Source of the DNA: Acidobacteriota bacterium
Lineage (GTDB): Bacteria; Acidobacteriota; Vicinamibacteria; Vicinamibacterales; SCN-69-37
Direction of reading: 5' to 3'
Assembly (NCBI GenBank): GCA_020853395.1
Contig: JADYYY010000007.1
Coordinates: forward strand, 186,001 to 250,000
Length of the DNA stretch: 64,000 nt
Below are positions 34,597 through 43,642 of the stretch, piece after piece. Below the pieces are notes generated by a model that was given only the letters and a program-made list of their open reading frames with translations, ran no database searches and was not told where the DNA came from. The position numbers were made by a program, and so were the translations under genes. Each line of letters begins with the position of its first letter. The stretch's first letter is position 1.

Positions 34597-36576
34597 ATGA
34601 GAACGTCTCCCACTGTCATCCGCGCGGCCGCGGCTGTGGCGCTGGCGCTCGGCGCCCTGGTGCCGGTCCTGCGCGCGGCCGATCCGCCGAACTTCAAACC
34701 CGACGGCACCTTCACCGGCTCGACCCTGGCCGGGTGGCACGTCGTCGGCGCCGCCGACTGGAAGGCTCAGAGCGGCGAGCTCATCGGCACGGCAAGGCCT
34801 GGCGGCGGCTGGCTCGTCATGGACAAGAGCTTCCAGGACATCGATTTCTTCACGAACTACAAGTGCGTGGGTTCCTGCACGGCCGGCATCCTGCTACGAG
34901 CCCAGAAGACGCCGGACGGTGGAATGCGCGGCATCTACCTGTCGCTGAGCGACGGGGATCTCGGCACGTACGCGGTGACGATCGACGCGCAGGGCAAGGA
35001 AACCGGCCGTGAACGGATCGCGCCGGCTGGTCGTGGCGGCGGCGGGGGTGGCGGCGGCCAGGGCGGCGGCGCAGCGCGTGCCGGCGGCGCGGCGGGCGCC
35101 GCGGCGCCCGCCGGTGGCGGTGGCGGCCAGGGCGGTGGTGCCGCGCGCGGCGGTGGGCAGGGCCAGGGTGGCGGCGCGGCGCCAGCAGCCGCCGGTGGCG
35201 GCGGAGGCGGCGGCCGGGGCGGCCAGCCCGCACTGAAAGCCAACGACTGGAACCCGATCGAGGTGATCGTGTCGAACACGACCCTGCGCGCGGTGCCGGG
35301 TGGTGGCGGCCCGATCGGCGAGGCCGACGCGGCCGGGTTCGGTCCCGTCGCGCTCTTCGTGGGCAGCGGTGAGGTGCACTTCAAGGACGTGGCGTGGAAG
35401 GATCTGATCGCGATCGCCGATCCGCGGCCGGTGACGTCCGCGCGCTACAACGCGATCGAAATCAACAGCTTCTACTACGGCTGGTCCGCCGCCGCGTCCG
35501 ACATCAACCACGACGGCAACCTTGACGTCGTGGCGGGACCGTTCTGGTTCCCCGGCCCGAGCTTCACCGAACGGCGCATCTACCGCGATGACCGGATGTA
35601 CAACCCCGCCGTCGAGTACGCGCCCGACATGGTCAACCTGACCGCTGACTTCACGGGCGACGGATGGCCCGACATCCTCGCGTCGGGCATGACCGGCGGG
35701 CGCCCGATGGATCTCTACGTCAACCCGAAGGGCGAATCGCGGCGCTGGACGAAGCATCGCGTGCTGCCGACCATCAACACCGAGATCGTGCTGCTCAAGG
35801 ATCTCGACAAGGACGGCAAACCGGAGGTGCTCTTCGGCGGTGGCGGCGCCTACAACTGGGCGCATCCGGATCCAGCCAATCCGACGGGCGTCTGGACGTC
35901 TCATCCGATCTCCGTCGCGGGCCAGCAGACCGTCACCGTGCACGGGCTCGGCGTTGGCGACGTCAACAGCGATGGACGCCTCGACGTCGTCATGCCCCTC
36001 GGCTGGTTCGAGCAGCCGGCGGGCGGCATCGAGACGACGCCCTGGACGTTCCACAAGGCGTTCTGGCCGGCGAACGAATTCAGCAACGGCGGCGGCGAGA
36101 TGGGCGTGTACGACGTCAACGGCGACGGGCTCACCGACGTCATCGGCGGATCGGCCCACGCATGGGGTCTCGTCTGGTTCGAGCAGAAGAAGGACGGATC
36201 GTTCGTCCAGCACCAGATCGCCGGTGATCTGTCCGCGAAGAATCCGGGCGGCGTGGCGTTCTCCGAGTCACACGCCGAACGCTTCGCCGACATGAACGGC
36301 GACAAGATCCCCGACATGATCGTCGGCAAGCGCTACTGGTCGCACCTCGAGAACTACGGCGGCCCGGATCCGTACGGCCCGGCGGTCCTCTACATCTACC
36401 GGACCGTCCGCAATCCGAAGGCGGAAGGCGGTGCGGAGTTCGTCCCCGAGCTGGTGCACAACAAGTCCGGCGTGGGCTCGAGCTTCGAGGTCGCCGACCT
36501 CAACAAGGACGGCGTGCCCGACATCGCGACGTCCGGTGCCTACGGCGTGTACGTGTTCCTGAGCAAGAGCAAGTAG
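34597..36576 (+). CDS. Exported DUF1080 (3-keto-disaccharide hydrolase-type) / FG-GAP repeat protein with Gly-rich insert
   Basis: This 659-residue secreted protein has a signal peptide (VIRAAAAVALALGALVPVLRA). A DUF1080 beta-jelly-roll domain (about 30-285: FTGSTLAGWHVVGAADWKAQ, GILLRAQKTPDGGMRGIYL, NDWNPIEVIVSNTTLRAV) follows. Then come FG-GAP/VCBS repeats with calcium-binding-like motifs (DINHDGNLDVVAG, DVNSDGRLDVVMP, DVNGDGLTDVIGG, DLNKDGVPDIATSG). Residues 146-209 are an inserted Gly/Ala/Gln tract between two DUF1080 strands. The family includes glycan-degrading enzymes and uncharacterised exported proteins; no substrate can be named. A GAGG site precedes ATG 34597, and a perfect 14-bp terminator follows. 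Confidence 0.88.
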   Translation: MRTSPTVIRAAAAVALALGALVPVLRAADPPNFKPDGTFTGSTLAGWHVVGAADWKAQSGELIGTARPGGGWLVMDKSFQDIDFFTNYKCVGSCTAGILLRAQKTPDGGMRGIYLSLSDGDLGTYAVTIDAQGKETGRERIAPAGRGGGGGGGGQGGGAARAGGAAGAAAPAGGGGGQGGGAARGGGQGQGGGAAPAAAGGGGGGGRGGQPALKANDWNPIEVIVSNTTLRAVPGGGGPIGEADAAGFGPVALFVGSGEVHFKDVAWKDLIAIADPRPVTSARYNAIEINSFYYGWSAAASDINHDGNLDVVAGPFWFPGPSFTERRIYRDDRMYNPAVEYAPDMVNLTADFTGDGWPDILASGMTGGRPMDLYVNPKGESRRWTKHRVLPTINTEIVLLKDLDKDGKPEVLFGGGGAYNWAHPDPANPTGVWTSHPISVAGQQTVTVHGLGVGDVNSDGRLDVVMPLGWFEQPAGGIETTPWTFHKAFWPANEFSNGGGEMGVYDVNGDGLTDVIGGSAHAWGLVWFEQKKDGSFVQHQIAGDLSAKNPGGVAFSESHAERFADMNGDKIPDMIVGKRYWSHLENYGGPDPYGPAVLYIYRTVRNPKAEGGAEFVPELVHNKSGVGSSFEVADLNKDGVPDIATSGAYGVYVFLSKSK

Positions 36577-36611
36577 CCGCGCGCGAACGCGCGCCGCTGG
36601 CGATTCACACC

Positions 36612-36652
36612 ACGACGCCATGCCGGTCCTTCCTGGATCGGCATGGCGTCGT
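36612..36652. terminator. 14-bp perfect hairpin terminator
   Basis: ACGACGCCATGCCG (36612-36625) pairs perfectly with CGGCATGGCGTCGT (36639-36652) around a 13-base loop and is followed by CATTTGG. It lies between the stop of the FG-GAP gene (36576) and the 3' end of the convergent ferritin-like/CDGSH gene (36724). It could terminate transcription from both sides. Confidence 0.8.
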
Positions 36653-36723
36653 CATTTGGCCTCGGCTCACCGAACCTTCCTCACGTAGTAGCGGTAGCCG
36701 ACCCACTCCGGCCCGCACCGGGC

Positions 36724-38469
36724 TCATCCGTCCTTGAACTCGTCGAGGACGTGGCTGCCGTCGCAGAGCGGCTTGGTCGACGATCGGCCGCAGCGGCACA
36801 GCTCGACGCGATTGCGCGTCTCGAGCATCCGTCCGTCCGACAGCGTCACCGGAATTCCGCCGGTCACCCAGTAAGGGCCATCCCTCGTGACGGCGATCGC
36901 CGCTGGCAGATCCGGCTCGATCGGGCCGTTCCCCAGCTCGTAGGCGAGGCGTCCCGACGGGCACCGCTCGACGCGCTGGATGATCTCGAACCGCGTGCGG
37001 CTGTCGCCGGCGCGCTCGAGCATCTTCCACACCTTCTCGACGCGGTTGCCGCAGAACCCTGCGTGCGTGCACAGCACCACGTCGTCCGTGACCGTGATGC
37101 GGTCCGCCTCGAGACGCTCGCGCCGCGTGTCGCTGGGCTCGATGGGCGCGGTCTCGGTGCCGTCGAAGCGAATGCCCGTATGGGTGCCGTCGCAGTACGG
37201 CTTCCGGGCGGACTGCCCGCACCGGCAGAGCCGGTAGCGCGCGCGGACCGGCAGCGAGGCATCCTTGCGCCACGACATCGGTTCATGGAACTCGGAGTAG
37301 ACGATCGACTTGCGCGTCAGCGGCACGCCGCCTTCCACGACGTAGGGTCCGTTCGCTTCGACGCTGATCCGGAACGCGGGCGGCTCGCCCGCTGCTTCCC
37401 GAGCCTCGGCAGCCGGGACGTACTCGAAGGACGGCCCGGCGGTCGTGACGCCGTCACCGCTCGGCATCTGCATCAACGCTTGCGCGCGCGCCCTGAGGTC
37501 CGGCATGGCCGCGACGGCCGCGAACATCTGCGCCGGCTCGCCGTTGAACGCGCGCTGCAGGAGGCGCAGGACGTCCGAGTACCGCAGGTTGAACGCCTGC
37601 ATCGCTTCGCGCACCGGGCTGCCGGCCGGATAGTCGTCCGTGCGCGGGTTGTCGCGCATGGGATGGACCGCGTCCCAATCCACCGTGAATCGCGGGCCGC
37701 GCGGCCCCGTGGCCGGCGTATCGCCGCGCTGGTAGAGCTGGCCGAGCCGCAGCTCCTGGAAGCGGAAGTAGTGGGCCACTTCCTCCAGCTCCGGGTGGAA
37801 CATGTCGCGGTCACCGTCCCAGACCTCGCGCGGCGTGAGGCCCTCGCCCTGTTCCTCGATCTCGTCGATCGCCGCGAGCGCGGACGTGAGGTCGTAGACC
37901 GGGATGACCTTGCCGCTTCCCGTGTAGTCGAGAACGGCCGGCGTGATCTGGCGGGCCGGATCTCCGGTGAACACGGCGCCTTCGCCGAGCGTTGTGCACA
38001 ACGCCCGCAGACCCTGCTCGATCGCAAGATAGAACTGCCCGATCGTGTGGTACCGGTCGGCCTCGGGCGTGGCATCGAGCGCCTCGGGGTTCTCGATCTT
38101 CATGAACGTCTCGACAGCCGTCTTCGAGAAGCGGCTGAGCGGGACGAGGAACGCGTCGGCGCTGTGCGGCAGGTACGCCGGATAGCGCGCGATGAAGCCG
38201 GGCGTGTCGAGCACGGGCGCACCGCCGATCGCGTTCAGCACATTGGCGGCGAGCGTCATGTGCAGCATCTCCTCGATGAACACCGACGTGAGCGCCTCGA
38301 CCGCCTCGCGGTTGTGCCCGGGCTCGATCGAATACAGCGCGCAGAGATAGGGCGGCAGCGTCGCGTGTTCGAGCTCGATCGCCCACTGCAGGTGCGCGCG
38401 AAGATCGTCGAGCGTGCTGATCGTGGAAGGCACCGGAGTTCTCTGGCTCAACCGAAATGCGACCGACAC
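36724..38469 (-). CDS. Ferritin-like (VioB/iminophenyl-pyruvate dimer synthase type) fusion with CDGSH iron-sulfur domains
   Basis: This 581-residue cytoplasmic protein has three parts. Residues 18-310 form a ferritin-like di-iron bundle of the VioB family (WAIELEHATLPPYLCALYSI, VFIEEMLHMTLAANVLNAIG, ELEEVAHYFRFQELRLGQLY). Two CDGSH [2Fe-2S] sites lie at 415-430 (CRCGQSARKPYCDGTH) and 558-573 (CRCGRSSTKPLCDGSH). Between them is a divergent iron-sulfur-like segment (CTHAGFCGN at 467, CPSGRL at 503). VioB-type domains couple iminophenylpyruvate in violacein biosynthesis, but many relatives are uncharacterised. The GTG start is at 38469. No biosynthetic partner gene is beside it, so the product is unknown. 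Confidence 0.9.
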   Translation of the reverse strand: MSVAFRLSQRTPVPSTISTLDDLRAHLQWAIELEHATLPPYLCALYSIEPGHNREAVEALTSVFIEEMLHMTLAANVLNAIGGAPVLDTPGFIARYPAYLPHSADAFLVPLSRFSKTAVETFMKIENPEALDATPEADRYHTIGQFYLAIEQGLRALCTTLGEGAVFTGDPARQITPAVLDYTGSGKVIPVYDLTSALAAIDEIEEQGEGLTPREVWDGDRDMFHPELEEVAHYFRFQELRLGQLYQRGDTPATGPRGPRFTVDWDAVHPMRDNPRTDDYPAGSPVREAMQAFNLRYSDVLRLLQRAFNGEPAQMFAAVAAMPDLRARAQALMQMPSGDGVTTAGPSFEYVPAAEAREAAGEPPAFRISVEANGPYVVEGGVPLTRKSIVYSEFHEPMSWRKDASLPVRARYRLCRCGQSARKPYCDGTHTGIRFDGTETAPIEPSDTRRERLEADRITVTDDVVLCTHAGFCGNRVEKVWKMLERAGDSRTRFEIIQRVERCPSGRLAYELGNGPIEPDLPAAIAVTRDGPYWVTGGIPVTLSDGRMLETRNRVELCRCGRSSTKPLCDGSHVLDEFKDG

Positions 38470-38676
38470 ACTAGCACATCGTGTTCGTCCTCGGCCCCAC
38501 CCGAGCGCCGCTGGCGATCTGCCCTGCCCGATGGTCGCTCAGCGGCCCGCGGCGGCTCGAGCCGCGCTGACGGTCGTCAGGACGCCGGCGCGTTCGCACC
38601 GCGCAGAGTCCGTCGCGACACGCGCCGGCCTGCGAACGGACGATGCAGGCGGATGCGACACGCCTCGGATCAGGCG

Positions 38677-39141
38677 TCATCGCCGCGACGACCGAGCCGG
38701 TCGGCGCGGCTGCCGCACGATCCGCTCGCCACGGGCCGCAGGCCTCTTGCCGGCCGCGCTGCGTACGGGCCGTTTCGGCCCGGCCTTCGTGACCGTCTCG
38801 GCGGCCCTGAGCTTCGCGACGGCCGCGATGAGGCGCATCGGCACCGGCTCGTCGAGCGGGAAGCGGATGGTGCCTTTGCTGACCTCGTACGGCGCGAGCG
38901 CCTGCCGGAAGACTTCGGTCACCGATCCGGTGGCCGGGTAGATCGCGACATGCTCCTTCCACGCGGCGAAGTAGATCACGACGCGGCCGTCGACCCGGTA
39001 GGCCGGCATCGAGTAGCCGATGCCTTCCTCGGCGCGGGGCAGGGCCCGTTGGATCGTCTGGCGCATACGCTGGAGCACGTCGCGCACGCGCGGATCGAAT
39101 CGCGCGATGTACTCGTCCACCGAGGCCGGCCGTTTCGTCAT
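38677..39141 (-). CDS. DUF1801 (YdhG-like) protein
   Basis: This 154-residue protein has the DUF1801 pattern: SVDEYIARFDPRVRDVLQRM, EGIGYSMPAYRVDGRVVIYF, KEHVAIYPATGSVTEVF and APYEVSKGTIRFPLDEPVP. Members are related to the YdhG/frataxin-like fold and have no firm activity; some are proposed metal-binding. The last 35 residues are very basic and Arg/Pro-rich and may be disordered. It follows the GNAT gene by nine bases on the same strand, so the two form an operon. Confidence 0.85.
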   Translation of the reverse strand: MTKRPASVDEYIARFDPRVRDVLQRMRQTIQRALPRAEEGIGYSMPAYRVDGRVVIYFAAWKEHVAIYPATGSVTEVFRQALAPYEVSKGTIRFPLDEPVPMRLIAAVAKLRAAETVTKAGPKRPVRSAAGKRPAARGERIVRQPRRPARSSRR

Positions 39142-39150
39142 CGCGTGTCC

Positions 39151-39615
39151 TCACGCACGATCGCGCCGCTCGACGAACGTGTAGCGATAGACGTTCGTCT
39201 CCCGCGTGTGGAATCCCAGCCGGCGGTACAGCCGGTTCGCCGACTCGCGCGACGGTCGCGACGTGAGCTCGACGGTGCGCGCGCCTCTCGACTCGGCGAT
39301 CTGCAGCGCCTCGCGGCACAGCGCTTCGCCGACGCCCCGTCCGCGCGCCTCGCCATCCACGACGACGTCTTCGATCCATGCGCGGATGCCGGTCGGCAGC
39401 CGAAACACCGCCAGCGTGAGGCTGCCGACGATGACGCCGCCCGCGGCGTCGTCGCGGGCCACGAGCAGCATCGTCGACGGGCTGCCGACGACCGCCGCGA
39501 GCCCGGCGGAGTCGGGCGGCGGCGCCGACGAGCCGAGCTGCGGGATGAGCCGCTGCATCGCGTCGATCAGCTCGGCGCTCACCATCGTGACCAACGAGAT
39601 CCGGATGTCGCTCAT
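39151..39615 (-). CDS. GNAT-family N-acetyltransferase
   Basis: This 154-residue protein has the GNAT core. AWIEDVVVDGEARGRGVGEAL carries the acetyl-CoA-binding Q/RxxGxG/A motif (RGRGVG), followed by AESRGARTVELTS and the C-terminal SRESANRLYRRLGF pattern. Such enzymes acetylate amines of small molecules or protein residues; the acceptor here is unknown. ATG 39615 is the first in-frame Met and gives the usual family length. Nine bases separate it from the downstream DUF1801 gene. It has no signal peptide, so it is cytoplasmic. Confidence 0.9.
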   Translation of the reverse strand: MSDIRISLVTMVSAELIDAMQRLIPQLGSSAPPPDSAGLAAVVGSPSTMLLVARDDAAGGVIVGSLTLAVFRLPTGIRAWIEDVVVDGEARGRGVGEALCREALQIAESRGARTVELTSRPSRESANRLYRRLGFHTRETNVYRYTFVERRDRA

Positions 39616-39671
39616 CGCGCGCCTCCCACCCGACCGGCTCGACCGGCCCGCCCGACGCAGCCGTCCGGCGG

Positions 39672-40598
39672 CTATCGTGCGCCGCCGCAACGCACGCGCG
39701 CCGTCGAAGCCGGAACGGCGAGCGGCGACGCCGAGACCGTGCCGGCCGCCGCGAGCTCGTCGAAGGCCACCTGCTGCAGCGCCTTGACCTGCGGCTGCGT
39801 GAAGCCCAGCTCGTAGCCCGAGCACTCCTGCTCGCCGAGCGATCGCGGATCGTGGCCGGTGACGCTGCCGAAGACGACGAGCGCTTCGAGGTAGTAGCCG
39901 TACGCGCTCGCATGGTAGTGGTCGTGCGTCCAGAGGTCGATTTTGCCCGGCTCGAGGCCATCGTACGGGTTCGCATCGGCCACTCCCGCGGCCATCGCCC
40001 GATTCCACGCGTCGCCGACCGGAATCACGCGCGCGGCGCCGGACGCCGCGGCCGCCTTGTCGTACGCGGCCCGTACGTCGCGCGCCATCTGTGCGATCGG
40101 CTTGCCGGCCCAGGCGCCGTCGGACGGATACGTCTGGTCCGCCCGCGACCAGGTCGCCGTCAGGAAGAGCTGGACGCGCGGATTGCGGCCGCGAAGGAAC
40201 TCGGCCATCTGCACCGCCGTGCGGATCAGCTTCGCCGGATCGCCGGGCGCGTCGAAATCGAGGGTGCTCTGGCCGTGCATCACGACCTGATCCCACGGCC
40301 GCCGGCCGATCACGCCGAGCTTGTCCTGCAAGTGGAACTCGAGACCGCTTCCGCCGCGCGTCTCGAGCGCGACGTCGTAGTCGAGGCCTGCCTGATCGGC
40401 GAACGACTTGACGAGCGCCGGCACGCCGCCGATCCCCTCGTGGTTGAGGTCCGTCACCGTTTCGGCGCGGTAGAACATGACGGGCGAACCCGCGCCGTAC
40501 GTGAAGCTGTTGCCGATGAACAGCAGGCTCGTGCCGACCGCCGCCCGTACCGGAGCGAGGGCCACGACGACGGCCACGAGCGCGGAGACGAGCTTCAT
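39672..40598 (-). CDS. Exported SGNH-type hydrolase
   Basis: This 308-residue secreted protein has a signal peptide (KLVSALVAVVVALAPVRA) and the first SGNH block LLFIGNSFTYGAGSPV with the Ser nucleophile. A central block (VVMHGQSTLDFD) and a late HDHYHASAYGYYLEAL stretch supply the Asp/His pair. The length and motifs match uncharacterised GDSL-like esterases; some relatives deacetylate sugars. The C-terminus has two Cys (near residues 256 and 304) that could form a disulphide. A strong AGGAGA site precedes ATG 40598. The gene stands alone, 56 bases upstream of the GNAT gene and 63 bases downstream of the cytochrome c gene. Confidence 0.78.
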   Translation of the reverse strand: MKLVSALVAVVVALAPVRAAVGTSLLFIGNSFTYGAGSPVMFYRAETVTDLNHEGIGGVPALVKSFADQAGLDYDVALETRGGSGLEFHLQDKLGVIGRRPWDQVVMHGQSTLDFDAPGDPAKLIRTAVQMAEFLRGRNPRVQLFLTATWSRADQTYPSDGAWAGKPIAQMARDVRAAYDKAAAASGAARVIPVGDAWNRAMAAGVADANPYDGLEPGKIDLWTHDHYHASAYGYYLEALVVFGSVTGHDPRSLGEQECSGYELGFTQPQVKALQQVAFDELAAAGTVSASPLAVPASTARVRCGGAR

Positions 40599-40661
40599 GA
40601 TCGCGCCTTTCTCTCCTGCCTCAGCGCGGACTCGGCACTGACGCCGCGCGGCCGGTTCGCG

Positions 40662-41129
40662 TCAGCGCAGCGATCGGAGGTACGCGACGACCGCTTCGGC
40701 GTCTGCGCGCTCCATGCGGAACGGCGGCATCGGCGGCGAGGGCGGCCGCCGGCCGGTGGCCTTGCCGGTCATGAGCAGCGTGACGACCTGCTCGTCGGTG
40801 AAGCCCGGCAAGCCCGCGAGGCTGGGCGCCTGTGCGGCGAACTTCTTGGCCGGCCAGGGTGACTGCACCGGAATCGGGCCCCCGTGGAACTTCTCGCTGT
40901 CGATGAGATCGCCGTGCCGATCGCGGCCCGAGTGGCACTGCACGCACATGGCAACGCGCGTCGTGAGGTACTCACCACGGGCGATCGCACCCGAGGCACC
41001 GGCCGGGCGGGCGGCCTGCGGTGTCGCCGCCTGTGCCGCGGCCATGACCGGCCGATCGGCCAGGCTCGACAGCGAGATCACGACGAGCAGCAACCAGCAC
41101 ACACGAACGGACATCATCGGAACATTCAT
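40662..41129 (-). CDS. Exported class I cytochrome c
   Basis: This 155-residue cytochrome c has a signal peptide (SVRVCWLLLVVISLSSLADRPVMA) and a single CVQCH haem site at 62-66. A likely Met ligand lies in SPPMPPFRM near residue 135, and the terminal helix is AEAVVAYLRSLR. It is encoded 28 bases after the sugar dehydrogenase on the same strand, so it should accept that enzyme's electrons in the periplasm. ATG 41129 was chosen because it gives a clean signal peptide; a start six codons upstream is possible. Confidence 0.88.
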   Translation of the reverse strand: MNVPMMSVRVCWLLLVVISLSSLADRPVMAAAQAATPQAARPAGASGAIARGEYLTTRVAMCVQCHSGRDRHGDLIDSEKFHGGPIPVQSPWPAKKFAAQAPSLAGLPGFTDEQVVTLLMTGKATGRRPPSPPMPPFRMERADAEAVVAYLRSLR

Positions 41130-41157
41130 GGCTCGATAGCTTGCCACAGACCGGCGC

Positions 41158-42543
41158 CTACGGTCGCGGATCGTACGTGAAGGCGAGGATCGCCCCTGGA
41201 TGAGCTCGCGAGCTGCTGTCGGTCGCCACGAAGATCGTCCGCCCGTCCGGATGCACGAGCACGTCGCGGTACCGGTTGTCGGTCTTGAAGTAGGCCAACG
41301 GCTCGCCCGCCGCGCTCTCGCCGCGGCCGTCGAGCTTCACGCGGTACACGACGCCGCGAATCAGGCTCGTCACGAGGATCGATCGGCGCCATCCTGGAAT
41401 GCCGCGCTCGCTGTCGTAGACGTCGACGCCCGACGGCGCGATCGTCGCGTTGCCGGCTTCGTTGAACCGGTAGTCCGGGCCGACGGTGAAGAACGTCTGG
41501 AGCGGCGGCACGAAGGCCGGGTCGTTCCAGGCGCTCTCCTGCTGCTGCGGCACCGACGGCGGCGCGACGATCGCATCGAACTTCAGCGACGCGCAGGGCG
41601 CCGGTGCCGACTTCGACCAGTCGGCATACGCGTAGACGCGATCGTCCTTGTAGCCGGCGACGAACGGCCAGCCGTAGTTGCCGCCAGCGCGGATGCGATT
41701 GACCTCGTCGTCCATGCTGGGTCCGTGCTCGGATTCGTACAGCGCGCCATCGGCCGCCTGCGCGAGCCCTTGCGGATTGCGATGGCCGTAGCTGTAGATG
41801 TGGCTGCGCACGCCGTTGAACGACGGGTTGTCGGCCGGGATCGATCCGTCGAGATTCAGCCGCAGGATCTTGCCCTGATACTTCGGCGGCCAGTTGCGGG
41901 CCGCCACGTCCTCGGCCGTCGGGAGGTCCTGCGCGAGGATGGGCGAGCAGTACAGCGCGAGCTGGTTGTATCCCTGATCGCCCAATGAGAGGTACAGCGT
42001 GTCGTCGCGGCCGAAGACGAGCCGCGCGGCCACGTGGTCGGCGCCGGCCGGCAAGTTGTCGATGAGGTCCACCGGCTCGCCGAGCGTGCCGATCGCCGCG
42101 TCGTAAGTGTAGCGCCGCACCTTCAGCCGCCGCACCTCGCCCGCACCGGGATCGGCGTCGTACGTGAACGCGACGAACACGTGGTCTCGTCCGACGCGGC
42201 GCAGGAAGTCACGGTGAAACGCGAGGCCGAGCACACCGTCCTGCGCGTGCCGCTGGATGGCCTCCGGGATGGTCGTGACCACGGTGATCCGGCCATCGTC
42301 CGGATTCATCCGGACGATGCGGCGGGCGACGCGCTCGGTCACCCACAAGCTGCCGTCTGGCGCCCAGCGCATCTGCCACGGCGCGCCGAGCCCGGCCGCG
42401 ACGAGCCGCATCCGAAACGGCTCCGGGCCAGTGGCGACGTTCTGCGCCGACAGGGCCACGACCGCCGCGGCGACGCTCAGCACCGCGCAGATCGGTCCCG
42501 TCCTCGACGTGCGTCCTCGACGGCGTGCCATTGGCAGGTTCAT
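41158..42543 (-). CDS. PQQ-dependent aldose/sorbosone dehydrogenase (GSDH type)
   Basis: This 461-residue exported beta-propeller has the soluble glucose/sorbosone dehydrogenase pattern: LGAPWQMRWAPDGSLWVTER, QDGVLGLAFHRDFL, YSYGHRNPQGLA (Arg/Asn near PQQ), ESEHGPSMDDEVNRIRAGG, NYGWPFVAGY and VTSLIRGVVYRV. The signal is TGPICAVLSVAAAVVALSAQ. It oxidises an aldose in the periplasm and reduces a haem acceptor, here most likely the cytochrome c encoded 28 bases downstream. It is longer than the bare propeller because of loops around 205-290. It is divergent from the PHP gene across only 37 bases. Confidence 0.9.
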   Translation of the reverse strand: MNLPMARRRGRTSRTGPICAVLSVAAAVVALSAQNVATGPEPFRMRLVAAGLGAPWQMRWAPDGSLWVTERVARRIVRMNPDDGRITVVTTIPEAIQRHAQDGVLGLAFHRDFLRRVGRDHVFVAFTYDADPGAGEVRRLKVRRYTYDAAIGTLGEPVDLIDNLPAGADHVAARLVFGRDDTLYLSLGDQGYNQLALYCSPILAQDLPTAEDVAARNWPPKYQGKILRLNLDGSIPADNPSFNGVRSHIYSYGHRNPQGLAQAADGALYESEHGPSMDDEVNRIRAGGNYGWPFVAGYKDDRVYAYADWSKSAPAPCASLKFDAIVAPPSVPQQQESAWNDPAFVPPLQTFFTVGPDYRFNEAGNATIAPSGVDVYDSERGIPGWRRSILVTSLIRGVVYRVKLDGRGESAAGEPLAYFKTDNRYRDVLVHPDGRTIFVATDSSSRAHPGAILAFTYDPRP

Positions 42544-42580
42544 TGTAGCGAACCTGCCGGGCGCGCCATAGCATAGCGGC

Positions 42581-43612
42581 ATGCATCGCTCCGATCGGGC
42601 TCGGCTCGGCGTGCTCGCCCTCCTCGTCTCGGCCGCGCTCGTCCCGCTCGGCCGCCGCGCCGGTGCGGTCCCTTCGCCGCACGCGATCCAGTCGCAGCCC
42701 GGCGCCCTGCGCTGGTTCAAAGGCAACACGCACACGCACACGATCAACAGCGACGGCGACAGCACGCCCGACGACGTCGTCCGCTGGTATCGCGAGCACG
42801 GCTACCAGTTCGTCGTGCTGACGGATCACAACTACCTGACCAGCACGGACGGGTTGAACGCGCTGCACGGCGCCGACGACAAGTTCCTCGTGGTGCGCGG
42901 CGAGGAGGTCACCGACGCCATCGGGGACAAGTCGCTCCACATCAACGGGCTGAACCTCGCCACGAAGGTCGAGCCGCAGCACGGCGCGTCGGTGCTGGAC
43001 ATCCTCCAGCGGAACGTGGACGCGATCCGTCGCGCCGCCGGCGTGCCGCACATCAACCACCCGAACTTCCGGTGGTCGGTCACGGCCGACGAGCTGCGAC
43101 AGGTGAAGAACAACCGCCTGTTCGAGATCTACAATGGCCATCCCGAGGTCAACAACGGCGGGGGCGGCGGCGTTCCGGGCCTCGAGGAGGTCTGGGACGC
43201 GATCCTCTCGCGCGGCACGCTGCTCTACGGCATCGCGGTCGACGACGCGCATCACTTCAAGCGGCCGGGTGATCCCAACGCGTCCGGCCCCGGCCGGGGA
43301 TGGGTGGTCGTGCGGGCCACGGCGCTCGATCCGGCGGCCGTCACTCGCGCGCTCGATCAGGGCGAGTTCTACGCGTCGACCGGCGTGGAGCTGAACGCGT
43401 ACGAGGCCACCGACACCGGCATCACGGTGTCGGTCAAGCCTACGACCTTCTCGAAATACCGCATCCAGTTCGTGGGCAAGGAGGGACGGCTGCTCGCCGA
43501 GAGCGCGACGCCGTCGGCGACCTACACGTTCCGCGGCGGCGAGGGCTACGTCCGCGCGCGCGTGCTCGAGAGCAACGGCCGGATGGCGTGGACGCAGCCG
43601 GTGATGCGATGA
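42581..43612 (+). CDS. Exported PHP-domain metal-dependent phosphoesterase
   Basis: This 343-residue protein has a signal peptide (GVLALLVSAALVPLG) and a PHP fold. Metal ligands are in WFKGNTHTHTINSDG, FVVLTDHNY, VRGEEVT, GVPHINHPNF and VDDAHHF. The last 90 residues form a beta-sandwich-like region (ITVSVKPTTFSKYRIQFVGK, YVRARVLES). PHP proteins hydrolyse phosphoesters with two or three metal ions; the exported variant is common in Bacteroidota and Acidobacteriota and has no known substrate. Its start is 37 bases from the divergent sugar dehydrogenase start, so the two share a promoter region. Confidence 0.85.
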   Translation: MHRSDRARLGVLALLVSAALVPLGRRAGAVPSPHAIQSQPGALRWFKGNTHTHTINSDGDSTPDDVVRWYREHGYQFVVLTDHNYLTSTDGLNALHGADDKFLVVRGEEVTDAIGDKSLHINGLNLATKVEPQHGASVLDILQRNVDAIRRAAGVPHINHPNFRWSVTADELRQVKNNRLFEIYNGHPEVNNGGGGGVPGLEEVWDAILSRGTLLYGIAVDDAHHFKRPGDPNASGPGRGWVVVRATALDPAAVTRALDQGEFYASTGVELNAYEATDTGITVSVKPTTFSKYRIQFVGKEGRLLAESATPSATYTFRGGEGYVRARVLESNGRMAWTQPVMR

Positions 43613-43642
43613 CTCGCCGCGCGCGGCCGGGCCGCCGGCGCA

